Below are positions 11,287 through 25,000 of a stretch of 64,000 bases of DNA, piece after piece. The notes beneath the pieces were generated by a model. The model searched no databases, was not told the origin of the DNA, and saw nothing but the letters and a program-made list of their open reading frames with translations. Position numbers and translations under genes: made by a program. Every line of letters starts with the position of its first letter. Within the stretch, counting starts at the first letter, position 1. The stretch comes from Castanea sativa (Eukaryota; Streptophyta; Magnoliopsida; Fagales; Fagaceae): assembly GCF_040712315.1 (NCBI RefSeq), contig NC_134013.1, positions 35,499,001 to 35,563,000 on the forward strand. The letters are read 5' to 3'.

Positions 11287-12551
11287 TAGACATGGTAAGG
11301 TAAGTCGAAATTCGTTGACCTGATCTAAACCCGAATTTCTTGACCCGACCCAAACCCGAGTTTTTTACCCAAATAAAAGACGAGTTGACCCGTGACCCAG
11401 CCCATTTTTTAAAACTTTTTTAGGAAAATATATATATATATATAAAGACATAGTTGATTTACTTGTTTGTTATGGGTTTTACAATGCACAACCCAAATTC
11501 AATTAACAAATATAATGCACATGATTTTTTTTTCTAAAAAAATCAATTTTAAAAAAAAAAATTTGGATGATGTCATTAAAAAAACATGTATTTATATTAA
11601 ATGTCATTCAAATAAAATGGCCTCAAAAAAACAATTGAGTCTTTTATCAAGTTGCATGCAAACAAATTGATGATTGCATGCAATAAGTAAAGATTGAGGC
11701 ATTCTTCTTGCTTGAATAACGCGATAAGTAAATATTTTTAGATATCAAATGACAAAGTACATATCAAGATAATCTGGTTGCAGTAGACTTAAAAACATAT
11801 ATTTGAAATTATATACATGTATGAGAAGTATTCATAAATGTGAAAAAGTAAAGTCGAAGTATATCAATGAAATTGACATAAATTATTAATGCTTAAGCCT
11901 ATTTTTAACAGTCCATAGCTAAAATAAAAGACTTTTAAAAATAAAAGATAATATTTTTGGGAGTGTATATTGCTTAACAATAACATGATATTTATAAATA
12001 AAACCTTATATAAATATGTAAACAAATAAACTTTGATGTATATTCCCAAATCAAAATATAGTGCCAACTATAGTGCGTTTAGATTATTTTTCAAGATATT
12101 AGATTATGAAATTAGTTTTCAAGATTTTACAATTTTTTTAAATGTTTTTATTCTTTGTCAAATTAGCTATCCAACTAAGCATTTATAATTTTGTTATATA
12201 TTCTGAAATGTTGATATTGTGTAGTAGTGAAATTTGTGTGTTTGTTTTAATTAGATTTTCAAATGGTAGACTTTACTCCTTTGTGTTTTTGCTATTTATT
12301 TTGATTAAAATGCTGGAATTTGTATAATTTTTTATTATTGAACAAGTATCAATTTGTTGAGTTGAGCTCTTTCATAATATGGGTGGTGAATTTAAAGTAA
12401 TGCATTTCACACCAAATAATTTGTTACATGACTTACCAAGTGAAAAAAATGTCCTAACCTATTTCAACCCGCTTAAAATGACCCCTTCTTTACTTGAACC
12501 CGTTTTTAACCTAAACCGGATTGACCCAACCAGACCATTTTGCCCTATCTG
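11287..12551. mobile_element. Probable hAT-like insertion in copia fragment (about 1.26 kb)
   Basis: Copia reading stops at about 11,285 and resumes at about 12,555. Both ends carry runs of ACCCG/ACCC words (GACCCGACCCAAACCCGAG on the left, AACCCGCTTAAAATGACCCC on the right), typical of the subterminal parts of plant hAT elements. The termini are loosely inverted (TAGACATGGTAAGGTAAGTC and CAGATAGGGCAAAATGGTC). The flanks CACATG and CATATG could be a decayed duplication. No transposase is visible. Confidence 0.5.
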
Positions 12552-12899
12552 CATATGCTAACAATTTGTAGCTAACAATATGTCATCTACATATAATAAA
12601 AAATACTATTAACTTTATGTCATCTACATATAATGAAAATACTATTAACTTTTCATCGCATCTCCACACGTGAACGCAATGATCTAATGGACTGGACTCA
12701 TTTCATAACTAGTGTCTAAGATTGCCTGGTAAAACTTCAAATACCATTTCTTGAAGGATTTTTTTAGTCTATATATAGATCTTTTCAACTTTTAGATTTT
12801 TTCTTGATGCCCTTCAACTTGGAAACCAACCGGTTGTGACATAACTCTATTTCTTCAATTCTATATTAAGGGGTGCAGTCTTTTCCTTGAGTTCCACTG

Positions 12900-14224
12900 T
12901 TTGCAAAATAAGTAGCAATATGCCACTTTTTTGAAACTCAAGTTCATGAAACTCGAGTTTGTTGTGTAAATCGAGTTTTAAACACTCGAGTTTCATATAA
13001 AAACTTGTGATGACGTGGATTTTTTTATTGAAAAAATGCCACATGGAACTCGAGCTTAGTGAACTCGAGTTCCATGCAACACAATACTCAAGCTTACCAA
13101 GCTCGAGTTTTTTAAAAGCTTTTTTTTTTTCTTTTATGGTACTCGAGCTTAGCAACCCCAGGTTCCTTGTAATATGGAACTCAAGTTTGGTAAGCTCGAG
13201 TTCCTTATACTTTTTTTTTTTTTTTTTGATAATCAACAAATAAACATAAACATTAAAATAAGTAATTTTTTTCATTTAAACGCGCAAACATATGTTTTTA
13301 TTTATTTAAATAGAAGCATTATAAAATATAGTAATTTTAATTTCAAAATATTAATTTTTAGGTCAAATCTGAATTTAAAAGCCAAATTCGAATACTTTTT
13401 CATGTTTAAATAATCGAATCTGTTTTTTTGTATTGATAAAATATGTTTCTACATTAATAAAAATTGCTCTCTACACATCATGTTTACTGTATATTCAAAT
13501 CTGTTTACTACATTCATAAAATCTATTTTCTGCATTAATTAAAACTGTTCACTGTTTTCTCATAAAAATTGTTTATTGTTTTCTGCGTAAACTGTATTTA
13601 GCATTCTGCATAAAAGTATTTTCTACATAAATTATTTTTTCTTTTACATGTTTTAATTTCTCATTGTAACCCCCAATATTTTAACCAGTTTGACCATAAC
13701 GCTTCCAAGAAGTTAGAAATTGACAAGTGCGTTAAAAATGAATGAACAACGGGCATAAGTGGCCTAAAAATTAATATTTTGAAATTAAAATTTATATATT
13801 TTACAATGCTTCTATTTAAATAAATAAAAACATATGTTTATGCGTTAAAATGAAAAAAAAAAATTACTTATTTTTATGTTTATGTTTGTTTGTTGATTAT
13901 TGGAAAAGAGATTATAAGGAACTCGAGTTCCGTATTACAAGGAACTCGAGCTTGGTAAGCTCGAGTACCATAGAAGAAAAAAAAAAGCATTACGCGAGTT
14001 TTGTATTTACAAAGAACTCGAGCTTAGTAAGCTCGAGGATTGTGTTGCATAGAACTCGAGTTCACCAAGCTCGAGTTCCATGTAACATTTTTTCAATAAA
14101 AATATCCACGTCAACACAAGTTTTTTTTTATAAAACTCGAGTGTTTAAAACTTGATTTACACAGCAAACTCGAGTTTCCTGAACTCAAGTTTCAAAAAAG
14201 TGATATATTGCTACTTATTTTGCC
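12900..14224. repeat. Large inverted repeat (foldback), arms of about 460 bp
   Basis: The left arm 12,900-13,363 and right arm 13,761-14,224 are reverse complements with modest divergence; the spacer is 397 bp. The outer ends read GCAAAATAAGTAGCAATAT and its complement; the inner ends read TTAATTTTTAGGTC and its complement. Each arm holds 8-9 CTCGAG sites arranged as smaller hairpins, for example 13,941-13,969 (GGAACTCGAGCTT, loop GGT, AAGCTCGAGTACC). No protein is seen. Transcripts would form long double-stranded RNA. Confidence 0.93.
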
Positions 14225-14929
14225 AACAATGGTATGTTGCTAATAATTTCCGCGAAAAGTGGTAAATAACCAATTTGGCCGGCAAAATATGTATCAACAA
14301 AGTTTACACTGGATTGTGGATATCCAACAAAATTGGAACAATACCAAATTATTGTTACTCAACTTGTTTACAAATGAAATGAAATATTCCAAGTCCATAT
14401 TCATGGTGTAAATCCCATCGCGCCAGTTTAAGTGGTACATAAACATGACAAATTATAATTGTGCAAAATGTCAAAATTGTTCATAGCTTACTACCTTTTT
14501 CTTTAAACCTCTAGCGCCCAAACTAAAGAAATTGTAAACACATAACTAAACACTCAGAAGAATCCAATCAGTGGGACAAATTATTCACAACAACAACCGT
14601 CTCAACTTTCATGCCTGCCTGCTTCTAATAACACTTAAGCTCGGAAAATTATATGTAGGAATAACCAGGGCTTGATTGAATAAATACTAATGTATTTATT
14701 TTTTATATTTTACTTTTCTAAATTGAAATAGTGAATAAGATGAGAATTGGTTTACATGAATGATAGGAAAATAACTTATACGTGTAAGAAAGCAAAAATA
14801 ATTTATTGACTAACTAAAGAATAATTTACATCTAAGATCTAAAAAATAAAAATAAAAATAAAAAATTGGGGGAGAAAATTAATACAAAAAAAGGGGGAAA
14901 TTTTAAAAAGAAAGAGATGGGAAAACGCT
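14225..14929 (-). terminator. 3' flank and probable poly(A) region of CSTF77
   Basis: Downstream of the stop, on -, the DNA is T-rich, and the complement of 14,802-14,807 is AATAAA, about 125 nt past the stop. This is a plausible near-upstream poly(A) element. Plant signals are loose, so the exact cleavage site cannot be read. The rest, down to 14,225, holds no feature I recognise. Confidence 0.45.
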
Positions 14930-15093
14930 TCAGCCAGTGCTACCAGATAGATCTCCTGAAAGTGCACTTCCATATGAAACCGATCCTGTCTGTGAAGTGG
15001 TCCCTGCTCGAGCTTTCTGGATCTGTCGCATCCTGAAAACATCTCTAGGTAGTGGCTGGCTTTGGACAGTAACAGTTTCATCATCCTCTTGCC
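14930..15093 (-). CDS. CSTF77: CSTF77 exon 23 (last, with stop)
   Basis: Residues 711-764 and TGA (14,932-14,930): [19 protein letters not shown], then a Ser/Gly-rich end [11 protein letters not shown]. Acceptor CTGATAG. Confidence 0.97.
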
Positions 15094-18000
15094 CTATCAG
15101 TGTTCGCATGGTAGCATGAGTAAAATGTTTTGCACAGTTAGGAACTCAAATAAATAAGAGAATAATTTTGGCACTATAGCAAAAAGGTCAACCATTAAAA
15201 CTATTTTCTCATTAGTGCATTTAATAGAGAAAGACCTCCAATATGGTTTTTTTTTTTTTTCAACATAGAGAGCATATGATATGGCACCTAATGTGTTGGA
15301 TTTTGAAAGAGAGAGAAAAAGAGAAGGGGGGGGGTTGTCAAAGCTGTAACTAACATGAATACTTATGGAGTCGTCACAATTGTCCCTTATCACATTAGGT
15401 TTAGAACAAGGATAAATATTAAGTTCTTATCTTAAGATAGATTGTAGGAAGTATGCTTCTTACAGATGATATCGAGTAACTGTTAATTGATGAGACTAGA
15501 GAGACTTATATCCAAGTTGATATTCTGAGTGATACTCTAAAATTTGGAGATTTTAGGTTAAGTAGAACTAGAACTGAGTGTATGGAATCCAAGTTCAGTA
15601 AAAATATTTAAAATAGAAATAAATACAGAGACATTAAAATTTGTGGGTGATGGGTGAGGTCATGTCTTTAAAACCCATTATGCAAGTCTGTAACTTTTCA
15701 ATAGAGTAGAAGGGGGTCACGGGTAGATTGAGGTTGCGGCTCATAGAATAATAGGATATATATATAAAGATAGACAAGTGCATCGAAAGTATTAAGAAAT
15801 GAAAATTTTATAAGAGTCTAAACAACAGCTATGTTCTAAGGTACAAAATTTACAGTTATTAGAATGTAACATTCATAAAATGGGCATAATTGAAATAAAT
15901 ATAACTCAGAATATTAAAAGAGAGAGAGAGAGAGAGAGAGAGGAACGTATATTACAAATGAGTGAGAACACCAATGAGTTGATGAGGATTCATAGCAAAC
16001 CCCGATTTAATTAGGTACAAGGCTGAGTTGATTGAGTTGTGTATATTTAGGAACTCAATAGATGGATAAAATCACGTAGGGGTGTGCATCAGGGAGGCAT
16101 AAATCTTTTGAACATGAGCTTAAACTACAACAAACTTGGCCCCAGACTTGGGACCTAATCACAAATAACAATGACCTTGTCTGCCTCTGGTTAGCGTGGG
16201 GAAAATAATTTTTTTTTTTTTTTTAAAAGGACCTTGTCTAACTATGTTCAACAGGTAGACTACTACATAGAAATTTATACACAGGATAAATAGCAACTCA
16301 GGTGCCAGTGGCCAAAATTATGCCAAACCATAAATGTGGTAAAGCATTAGGCACTACATCAAAGCATCCTAGTTTAATCGCTTCAAACTTGTTGCAAGTC
16401 ACACTTCTGAATATCTTTGAGTAGTATTTTTTAAAATAAAAAATGATCTAGATTTTGGACTGTAGAACATACAAGAACTTTTCAGAAGGTGTGTGGCTAA
16501 GATGCATGTACAATGATCTTAAAGGACTCATATTAGCGTAGAACAGCATGAATATAGTGACAAAGAAGGGAGATTAAACATACTGTCTAGATCTTTCCTT
16601 TTCCCGGATTGTCTGTCTCTAGTTGGTTTGAAAGAAGAACCACTCAGGATGGGATGGGCCTTGCTTGAACCAGAGACATCGCTTAAACTAGGAGCAGGAC
16701 CTCCTGACAACTGCGCCGGGGAAGGCCCTGATTTTCCAGTATACCCTGCCGATATATCACTCTGCAAACAAATTGATAATACAATATCCACATCCGGAGC
16801 TGGACCTGAAAATTCTCAAAGAAAGTAATTTCATTCAGCAGTAGTGCAAGTGATTGGTGGACATGAATCGATAATACACCTTCATTACCATCAATTAAAA
16901 TTGTGTATATCCAGTATGAAGAATCCTAGTTTTTGCATAAGAAAGATTTTAAATCACCATACAATTAGCATAATTAAAGAGGCAAGGTTGGCATATAAAT
17001 GAAGCATAAAAGGACAACAAAGGAAGCTTCTCTATCATAGGACATGATGTTTCACTCTGGTATGAACAATCAAAGCAGTTATTCTTACTGACGATTCACA
17101 GTTTAATAGTTGAAAAATTACCCTCAACAGCAGGCAAGCTTGCTAAAAATGCTACCAATGCAGGCGGTGTTGCTTTTAGTATTTCATCAAACGCATTTGT
17201 TGTTCCACCTCCCACTATTGAAACAATTGGGTTCGATAAGTTGCCAGATGCCGTAGTGCTTGGAAGAATTTCCATCCCTACAAGTCAAATAAGATCAGCC
17301 ACTAAGTAGTGTATCTATATGATGCAATAAGTATGATATTACACTATAAAAAACTATGATTGCCATGAAAACAAAATTTTTAATGCTCATGATACATTTC
17401 TTATTAGTGACTGTGACCAGGTCAATCTCTTTTCCCCTTTCCTTTAGTTTTTAGTTAATAAAGTTCTACTAAAAGAAAAAAGCACAAAGATAAGGGGGCT
17501 GATGTCTTCAAAGAACACCATGAAATTATCATCCAACCTCTCCAAAGGCTTTCAACAACAAATTTCTGATCAAACGCATTAGTTCCTTTTTCAGTTTCAG
17601 CAGTGTCACACCTTTTAGATGGTTGTAATGGCAGGCAGTCTGTCATATCTTTTTTTTCAAATTGACAGTTACACAAGCACCCATGGGTTTTGATTCTTGA
17701 ACCCACAAACTCACCCTCCACCCATTTTTATAGGGATGGAAGTGCCATATTTATTCTAGAGATATAAAGATACTAATCAAATTGGAAGAATCGTCATTGA
17801 TGTCCATATATGTGTGTGTATATTCTGCACTTTTATCCACCCTTCAGATCCAAGTAAAAAAATAAGCCATTTGGCTTCACTAAGTCGTACAAATTTAAAA
17901 GATGTCTACTATTTTATTTACAAATATATTAGAAGAATTTTGATATACAAGTAAATTCACCAGCATATATGAAAACCAGTAAACCTCCATCAACGTTGAT

Positions 18001-19014
18001 GGGGTGAAACCCCAGTAGTTTCTTTTTATCATATATAAGCATTATTGAATAAATTAAAGCCACTTAAATATTAATATATTTCTAAATTTTAAATAAAATA
18101 ATAAAATAAAATAAATCCATTAGAATGTTAGGTACAAACTCCAAAGACCAAAAATCGAGGTATTTCTACAAGAAATCCTAATCAGTTCCATGCTTCATCT
18201 ATTTCAGGCTATGAAGCAATGAAAACTCAAAACCCCAAGAGTATTGGTGTTTGACACACATCACAAACCGCTATGGCCAATATGATGCCTGTTTGATATG
18301 TATCCAAAAAAAGAGACATAATTTTGGACACACTCAAGACATAAGCAGGACATGGAAATGGCTTAAATATATGTAAAAAATCAAAGAATCCAAGTCAGAA
18401 GAAGCCCCGCCACCCTTTCTCTCAGTCTTGCTTTCTCATCACCAACAACCACCCCATAAGAACAACCAATTCAAATTGAGCTCAGGATCAAGTCTCCAGA
18501 TCATTGTTGTAAGTCTGCTACAGACCCTTCCCCCACATCCCCACCCCCCCCCCCCCAACAAAAAAAAAAAAAAAGCAACCATTTGTCTCTTTTTTTCCAT
18601 TCAAAAATATTATTTGTCCTTTGCTATCTATTGTTGCTTTTAAATTATTTATTCAAAAAATTTTAAGTACTTTTTATGCATGTTATTTATTTTTTTCAAA
18701 CATAAAATCTTTCTAAAATAACAACAATCAAGCCTTGGTCTCAAATTTTTGGTGCTTTTAAATTACTTATACATGTTTTTTTAAAACATTTTGATGCATT
18801 TTATTTATTTTTTTCAAGCATAAACTATTTCTAAAATAACAAGAACAAAAACTAAGCCTTAGTCCCAAAATTTTGGGGTCAGCTATAAAGCATATTTAAA
18901 AGTACATACTAATTAATTAATTGGTGTATTCTCCCCATATTGTCTCCTAATCTTTCAAAACTTGCCACATCATCATACCCATAAACTGCTAAATAGAAAA
19001 TAATAAAATGTAAA

Positions 19015-19062
<48 letters not shown>

Positions 19063-22000
19063 CATGAACAAGAATCACATACCAGATTTTTGCCTTGGGT
19101 CATAAACCACCATCTTAGAAATATCAGGATAAACAACCTTTGCAGACACATTTGAATTGCTCATCAGGCCCGTAGAAACTTTATCTGCACAAAGGGCAGG
19201 GTGGCAAGTAATATCCAAAAGCATAAATAAAACGATTATAAGAACAAATGATAACAGTACATATATACAAAAAGAGTACCTACAGACCCAGGTCCATTAG
19301 GCAGAGCTGACTTCTCCATTTTCTTATTAATATTTTTAGCAAGCCACTGAAAAAAGTGAAAATAGTTAGAATCAAGCACAAACATATAAAAACAACAATT
19401 AAAAAAAAATATTTGCAGTAACAATAGAGTCTATACAGTTAGAATATAAATGTGTATCCATTTGTGCCGCAATGACGAATGTATTGCCCCCAAGATAATA
19501 CTTGTTACTACGAAAACAAGAATTGCACCTTTCGACATAAAAGATAACTTTTTATTACTAAAACACACCTGTCAACATAAAATCATCGGACACTCAAGAG
19601 AGACTCTTTATTGTAAGCAATGTCTTCAAGTAGTAAAGTGACTATATATTTCAGCTTGTAGTCCCTTTCTTATCAGTGTAAGCCTAGTACTTAACAGCAA
19701 AGTTTTGAATTCCGTTCCAGAGGCCGTTTTGGATTGGCCATGGGAACGAAATATTCCGGTACTAGTGTGTGCCGGTGCACGGTTCCGGGGTTACACTGGA
19801 TGCATATGTATTATAAATATAAATAATACAATAAATAAATAAATTTTATATAGTGTATTTTTAAAAAGTCCAAATAAAATGTTTCTCCAAAAAAAAGTCG
19901 TAATAAAATGAATCAGATTGGTCATTTTGTAAATAAGCAAGCATCATAGGGCAAGCATCATAAGGCATTTGTACTTTCCAAGAATTTTCCATTTTCCAAA
20001 TCACCTTTTTCACTCCAACCCACGTGACTCCCTAGTCCCTGCCCCTACTGTTTCTTTTATTCCTATTAATTATCTCACCTAAACCACTTCAATCTCACCA
20101 TTTCAAACCCACATCGTGAAGTATGCCTCTTTCTTTCTTCATCAATTTTTTTCACATCCTTTTTTCATATGCCAGTCCAGAGATAAGTGGGTAGAACTTA
20201 AAAGATTTCTAGATCCTCTTGGTTTTCCTCCTCCATTCCAACATAGACGAAGTAGTAGTCAAGGACACAGTGGCTACAAATCATTTCGGTCCGGAATGCT
20301 GGTCTCGCCCGGAACACTGAAATCTCACCCGGAATGCCGGTTCAGACCAGAACAGTCCGGCATTTGGGGCAAAACGGAATAGGGGGGTCCTTTGCACCTG
20401 ACTTAGCACTGGCACGGAAAATTCCAGCCATTCCAGCTGGAACAGAACAGAATTCAAAACATTGCTTAACATTCTAATCGTCATACAGTACATATGCAAC
20501 TGTACTTACCAGTACCAACAGCCGTGTAGCTAGTGGTATTGTCCCAAGGAGGCCTACTACAATCACCACAGAGACAAGATTAATAGAAATAACAGTTCTT
20601 CTATCTTTTGTGTATTTTTCTTTTTCCTAATTAAAAAAGGTAACTTACAGCAGCCCATAGTTATTGTATGCATGAAAGTGACAAGATAACATTAACCATG
20701 GTTGAGACTTATGGTTATAACCATGCCATGCCATGCCAAGTATTGAATGATCAAACTAAACTTGACAAGACTCATAGGATGTTCAAACTCGGCTTGCAGT
20801 TGACTCAAGCTCACCATATATGTTTAAAATATGGCTTGTTAAAACTCCAACTAACTTCAGCTCAGCTTGGCTTGACTTGGTTCACTAATCAACCCAAGCT
20901 CAAGTTCATATAAAGCCCAAGCTCAGCCCATAACCAACCAAATCACACTATTCAATCTCCCTGCATACCGACCATACTAATTGTTCCATAACTCATGATT
21001 ATTCTCCATTTATGAATCAATACATATTGGATTACAAATGCAACTGTGTCTGTACTTAGTGTCATTTTTTTTTATAGGCAGTCCAAGCCTAGAAAAAAAG
21101 AGGATTGAGGTAGATATCAAGAGTAAAATTTACTTATCAAAAAAAAAAGATATCAAGTACGCGTTTGGATTGCGTCTGAGTTGAGCGTCTTGCGTCTAGC
21201 ATTTGGTCATAGGTGGGACCCACGCAAACAATAACGAAGAAAAACGCCAAGTCTGGGAACTAAAACGCATAGCTTATTTTTCCTTCAACGCACCGTTTCA
21301 ATAAAACACTGCATGCGTGTACTGTTTCAATCAAACTGGACATGTACTGTTCCTTTTCATTATTTTTTTTTTGGGAAGAATTTGTACTAGTACCAGTCAT
21401 CAACCCAGAAGCTTCTTCATCTAAGAACAAATCATCAGTCTTTCTCACTGCGGCGTGCACCACCACCAACACCGCACCAATCAACAACCAAAACCATATG
21501 AATCAAACCCATGTGAAAAAAAAATCAAACCCATCAAACAGATCAACCGATCAAACCCAGCAAACGCAACCAATCAAACGGATCTACCCAACAAACACAA
21601 CCAATCAAACTGATCTACCCAGCAATCGCAAATCAAACCCATCACCAATCTCAACCTCACCCAGCACCACCGACTTCCCATATCAAACCCATCAAACCCA
21701 CTACCGATCAACCCATCAAACCCACTACCGATCAACCCATCAAACCCACCGCCGATCAACCCATCCACCACCACCAAGGGAACCCAATCTTCGCTGGCGT
21801 CGAACTGGGTTGTCTTCCTTGGCTCTTCGCCAGTGTTGGACCGATGTAGGTCTTCCTCGTGGATTTCTCTGGAGGGCGTGGACCTCTCTTCTCAAAGACA
21901 CAGGCATTCGGGTGGGTGAGGAGTGAAAAAAAAAATTAAAATAAATAAATAAATAAATAAAAAACGCAACCCTTAAATACTTTCAATTGAGCTAGAGTTC

Positions 22001-25000
22001 TCAGACCCAAAGATAATCAGCTGGAATTTCTCACTTATTTGTTACAGTGTTTTCAGTTTTAAGCAAAATAAGCGGTATCCAAACGGAACCCAAGAGTAAA
22101 ATTTAATCACTTTATTATGAATAGTTGATCCCAAAATTTTGGGACTAAGACTTGGTTGTTGTGTATATATATTGGATTACAGTGTCTCCTTATACCCCAA
22201 ATTGCAAAATATCAAAATGAATATAGATCAATAACTATTTCATCTATAAACTGTTTAAATTTAAGTTTTTGTACTTAAAAATTATAGACAAAATATGAGT
22301 TTATGGATCAGAGAGTAAATAACACTCAATTAAAAATAAATTTGTCGCACGTGTTAAGAACAAAGAGACATGTAATCCAAAGGTAATATTTGGTGGCGTA
22401 ATAGTAACAAAGGTTTGGACCAGGTGTAACTAATCCTATTCTTATGTACATATAAAGCCATTGAAGTTGCTCAGACAAGCTTCCAAGAACATAATAAAAA
22501 CATCCAATGTCTCACAATTAATGAAGCTTTTCCATTCAAGATCTCAATAATCAAAATAAAACAATTATATTATATTTCAAATAAAATAAAAATAAAGAAA
22601 CAGCCAAGCCAGCTTTGATTTTGAGAGATACGACACGGTGTTGGGATGACACAAAGTCATCATTTCCACCACCATCAATTAGACACAACCAAATGTCCTC
22701 ATGGACCAAGTCGGCACTTAGAGTGATGAACTGGAATTTCTAGACAAAGTATAGTCTAGTGAAAATCCAGTGGGATGCTTGGGTGTCAGGCCTTAGTACA
22801 CTAGTTTTGGAGAAGGCCCTTCTTTAGGAGGCTAGTTCGGATTGTTTCAAAGATTTGAATTGTGTGTTGGTGACTTTTGGACAGTCCAAAGACTATTAGA
22901 GAGGCGCTTCCCTCTCCTCCATCCTCTCAACCCAAGCCTAACCCTCGAACTAGGGAGATAGAGAGGAACTCTGTTTTCTTTCGTATTGGTTGTAAGGTTT
23001 TTTCTTTAGTTTTTGTTGGTGGTAGAATAGATTCCTACACCATTCACGGGGTAAGTACCATGGCTCTATTCAGGTGGGAAGATTGGGTTGCGAGTGGATC
23101 ATTGTTTGTTTAGCAGAATTATCTAGTTGAAATTTTAGCAAACAACATTTTTTCAAAAGAATGCGTGAGAATTCAAAAATCTTGGAGATAACCAGTCGAT
23201 CGAATTTGGGTTGGTTTGTTTGTGGAAATCTCTGAGTATCACAATGATGCAAGAAGTGGTTGACTTCGGATTCCAGAGGAAGTCAAGAAAGGTGGTTGGG
23301 CTTCACTTGAAGTGAGACTACGTGAGTTTTTTTGGGAGTAAAAAGTTTCTAGGCAGGGGAAAGAGGTGGTGACCGGTGGTGGTGGATTTGAAAAATCCAT
23401 TAGCAATCAAAGTTCTCGACTTTGGAACGTTTTAAAAGATCACGAGAATTTAGGAATGGATGAGAAAAAGTTCCCTAAAATTGCTGGCCATGTTAATCAG
23501 CATGAAAGGTGTGTGGGTTCAATGGCTTGGCCAAACTGTTGGGACATTGGTGGAGGCTCAGGCCTCCACGACGCTGACGCAAGGCTGCAGGTAGTGCTTC
23601 CGAGCCACGGCGTCAGTGTGGGTCTCACTTCTGAGGCTGATTTTGTTGGTCTATCTGAATCAGGCATCCATGAAGCAGAGAAGTAGCTGGAAGTGTCACC
23701 GAGCCCTGGCGTTGATGTGGGTCTGACTTCGGAGGCTGGTCTAAGTGCCGATGGTGTCTCCAATGGTGGTTCTGTGATCGGTCCATCAATTGTGGGTCTT
23801 CCGTCGTCTTTTCCAGTCTTGGAGTTATCTGAAATGCTCGATCCAAATCTCTTCTCTCCTCCATCTGAGTTGGGTTTTAACTCAAACGATGCTGCTGTTC
23901 CTAGGCAGTTTTGGGAAGATCCTTTGTTGACAGATAAGGGTGAGGAAACTTGTTCTTTGGATGTTGCACCTTTGGCTTTGTGGGATCCTAATTTAGGTTC
24001 AGATTTTGGTACTGAGGTGAGTATTATTGATGGGTTTTCTTCAGAGGATGATCTGGAGCCTTCAGAATGGGTGAGAACGATGATCAAAGGTTTTGGTTCA
24101 TATGTGGGGTTTCCTATTGCTTGCTGTGAGAATCAGTGCATTGCCTTCTTCCAAAAACTCAAGTGTTTGAGAAAAACAAACTGCTGCTGTTAGCACACAT
24201 GGGGTAGGCAATTCAAATAAAAAAGGGTTGCAGGAATTGAGAAATTTGGTTTCCACTATTAATTATGATGCACATTCTGTTAGGAATACTAGAGGTAGTC
24301 TGAAATCCTCTGGACTGGGTGCAGCTTTTTGTCCATGACTTTGAAACTCTTGTCATGGAATGTGAGGGATATGAACAACCCTCATAAGAGGGATGTTGTG
24401 AGGAATTTACTTAAGGTGTGGAAGTGTGATGCTATTTGTCTTCAAGAAACCAAACTAGACAATACTATTTCTACCATTGTCAAAAGTCTATGGGACAGCC
24501 CTTATGTAGACTGGATAGTCTTGGATGCCATTCACACGGCTAGGGATGTACTGTTGATGTGAGACAAAAGGATTTTTAAGAAAGTTGAATGTGTGGTTGG
24601 TAGTTTTTCAGTTTCTGTTTTGTTGAAGGGTGTGGTAAATGGCTTTGAATGGGTCTGCTCGGGGGTGTATGGACCAAATGATGATAGCCTTAGCAATTCG
24701 ATGTGGGTGGAGCTTAATAGTATGAGATCATGGTGGACTTTGGCTTGGTATTTGTTTGGTGATTTTAACATTATCAAGTATCCGGCAGAGAGAGTTAGGT
24801 GTACTTCATTCAACCTAGCCATGTTTAAATTCCCGGATTTTATTGAGAAGAATCTCATGGTGGATTTACCTCTGGTGGGAGGTGAGTATACTTGGTTTCG
24901 TGATTCTGACAATCCTTCCATGTCCAGAATTGATAGAGTGTTGGTGTCAGTGGGCTGGGAGGAACATTTCTTAGATTTAACCCAAAGGATACTCCCTCAG

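Larger units (their letters stand above)
9985..12895 (-). pseudogene. Ty1/copia RT-RNase H fragment, dissected by two insertions
   Basis: Read on -, from 12,895 down. Near 12,830 is MSQPVGFQVEGHQ, then KLKRSIYRLKKSFKKWYLKF, the copia RT motif around SIYGLKQA. YVDDILLATN lies near 12,560-12,600, the catalytic YVDD. After an insertion, KFEMDMGP and VLGIK (11,206-11,280) follow. After a second insertion comes DQENYLKKVLKRFNMAKEKS (10,600-10,690), then DLVGDLDDEN (about 10,260-10,290), and finally KHIDYHYIQDIVE (9,990-10,030), the end of copia RNase H. Many stops and shifts show that it is old. It is in antisense orientation to the Tat element beside it. Confidence 0.85.

Noticed and set aside
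15097..15393. 98-residue frame on - next to the last CSTF77 exon
   Set aside because: Lies in intron 22, hydrophobic and unrelated to the family; exon 23 begins at 15,093 with a good acceptor.
21342..21926. 194-residue open frame on +
   Set aside because: Low-complexity Asn/Thr/Pro/His repeats from a DNA tandem repeat inside a TIR element; no domain.
23497..24087. 196-residue open frame on -
   Set aside because: Antisense shadow of the LINE ORF1 linker; Ser/Pro-rich in both strands and no motif.
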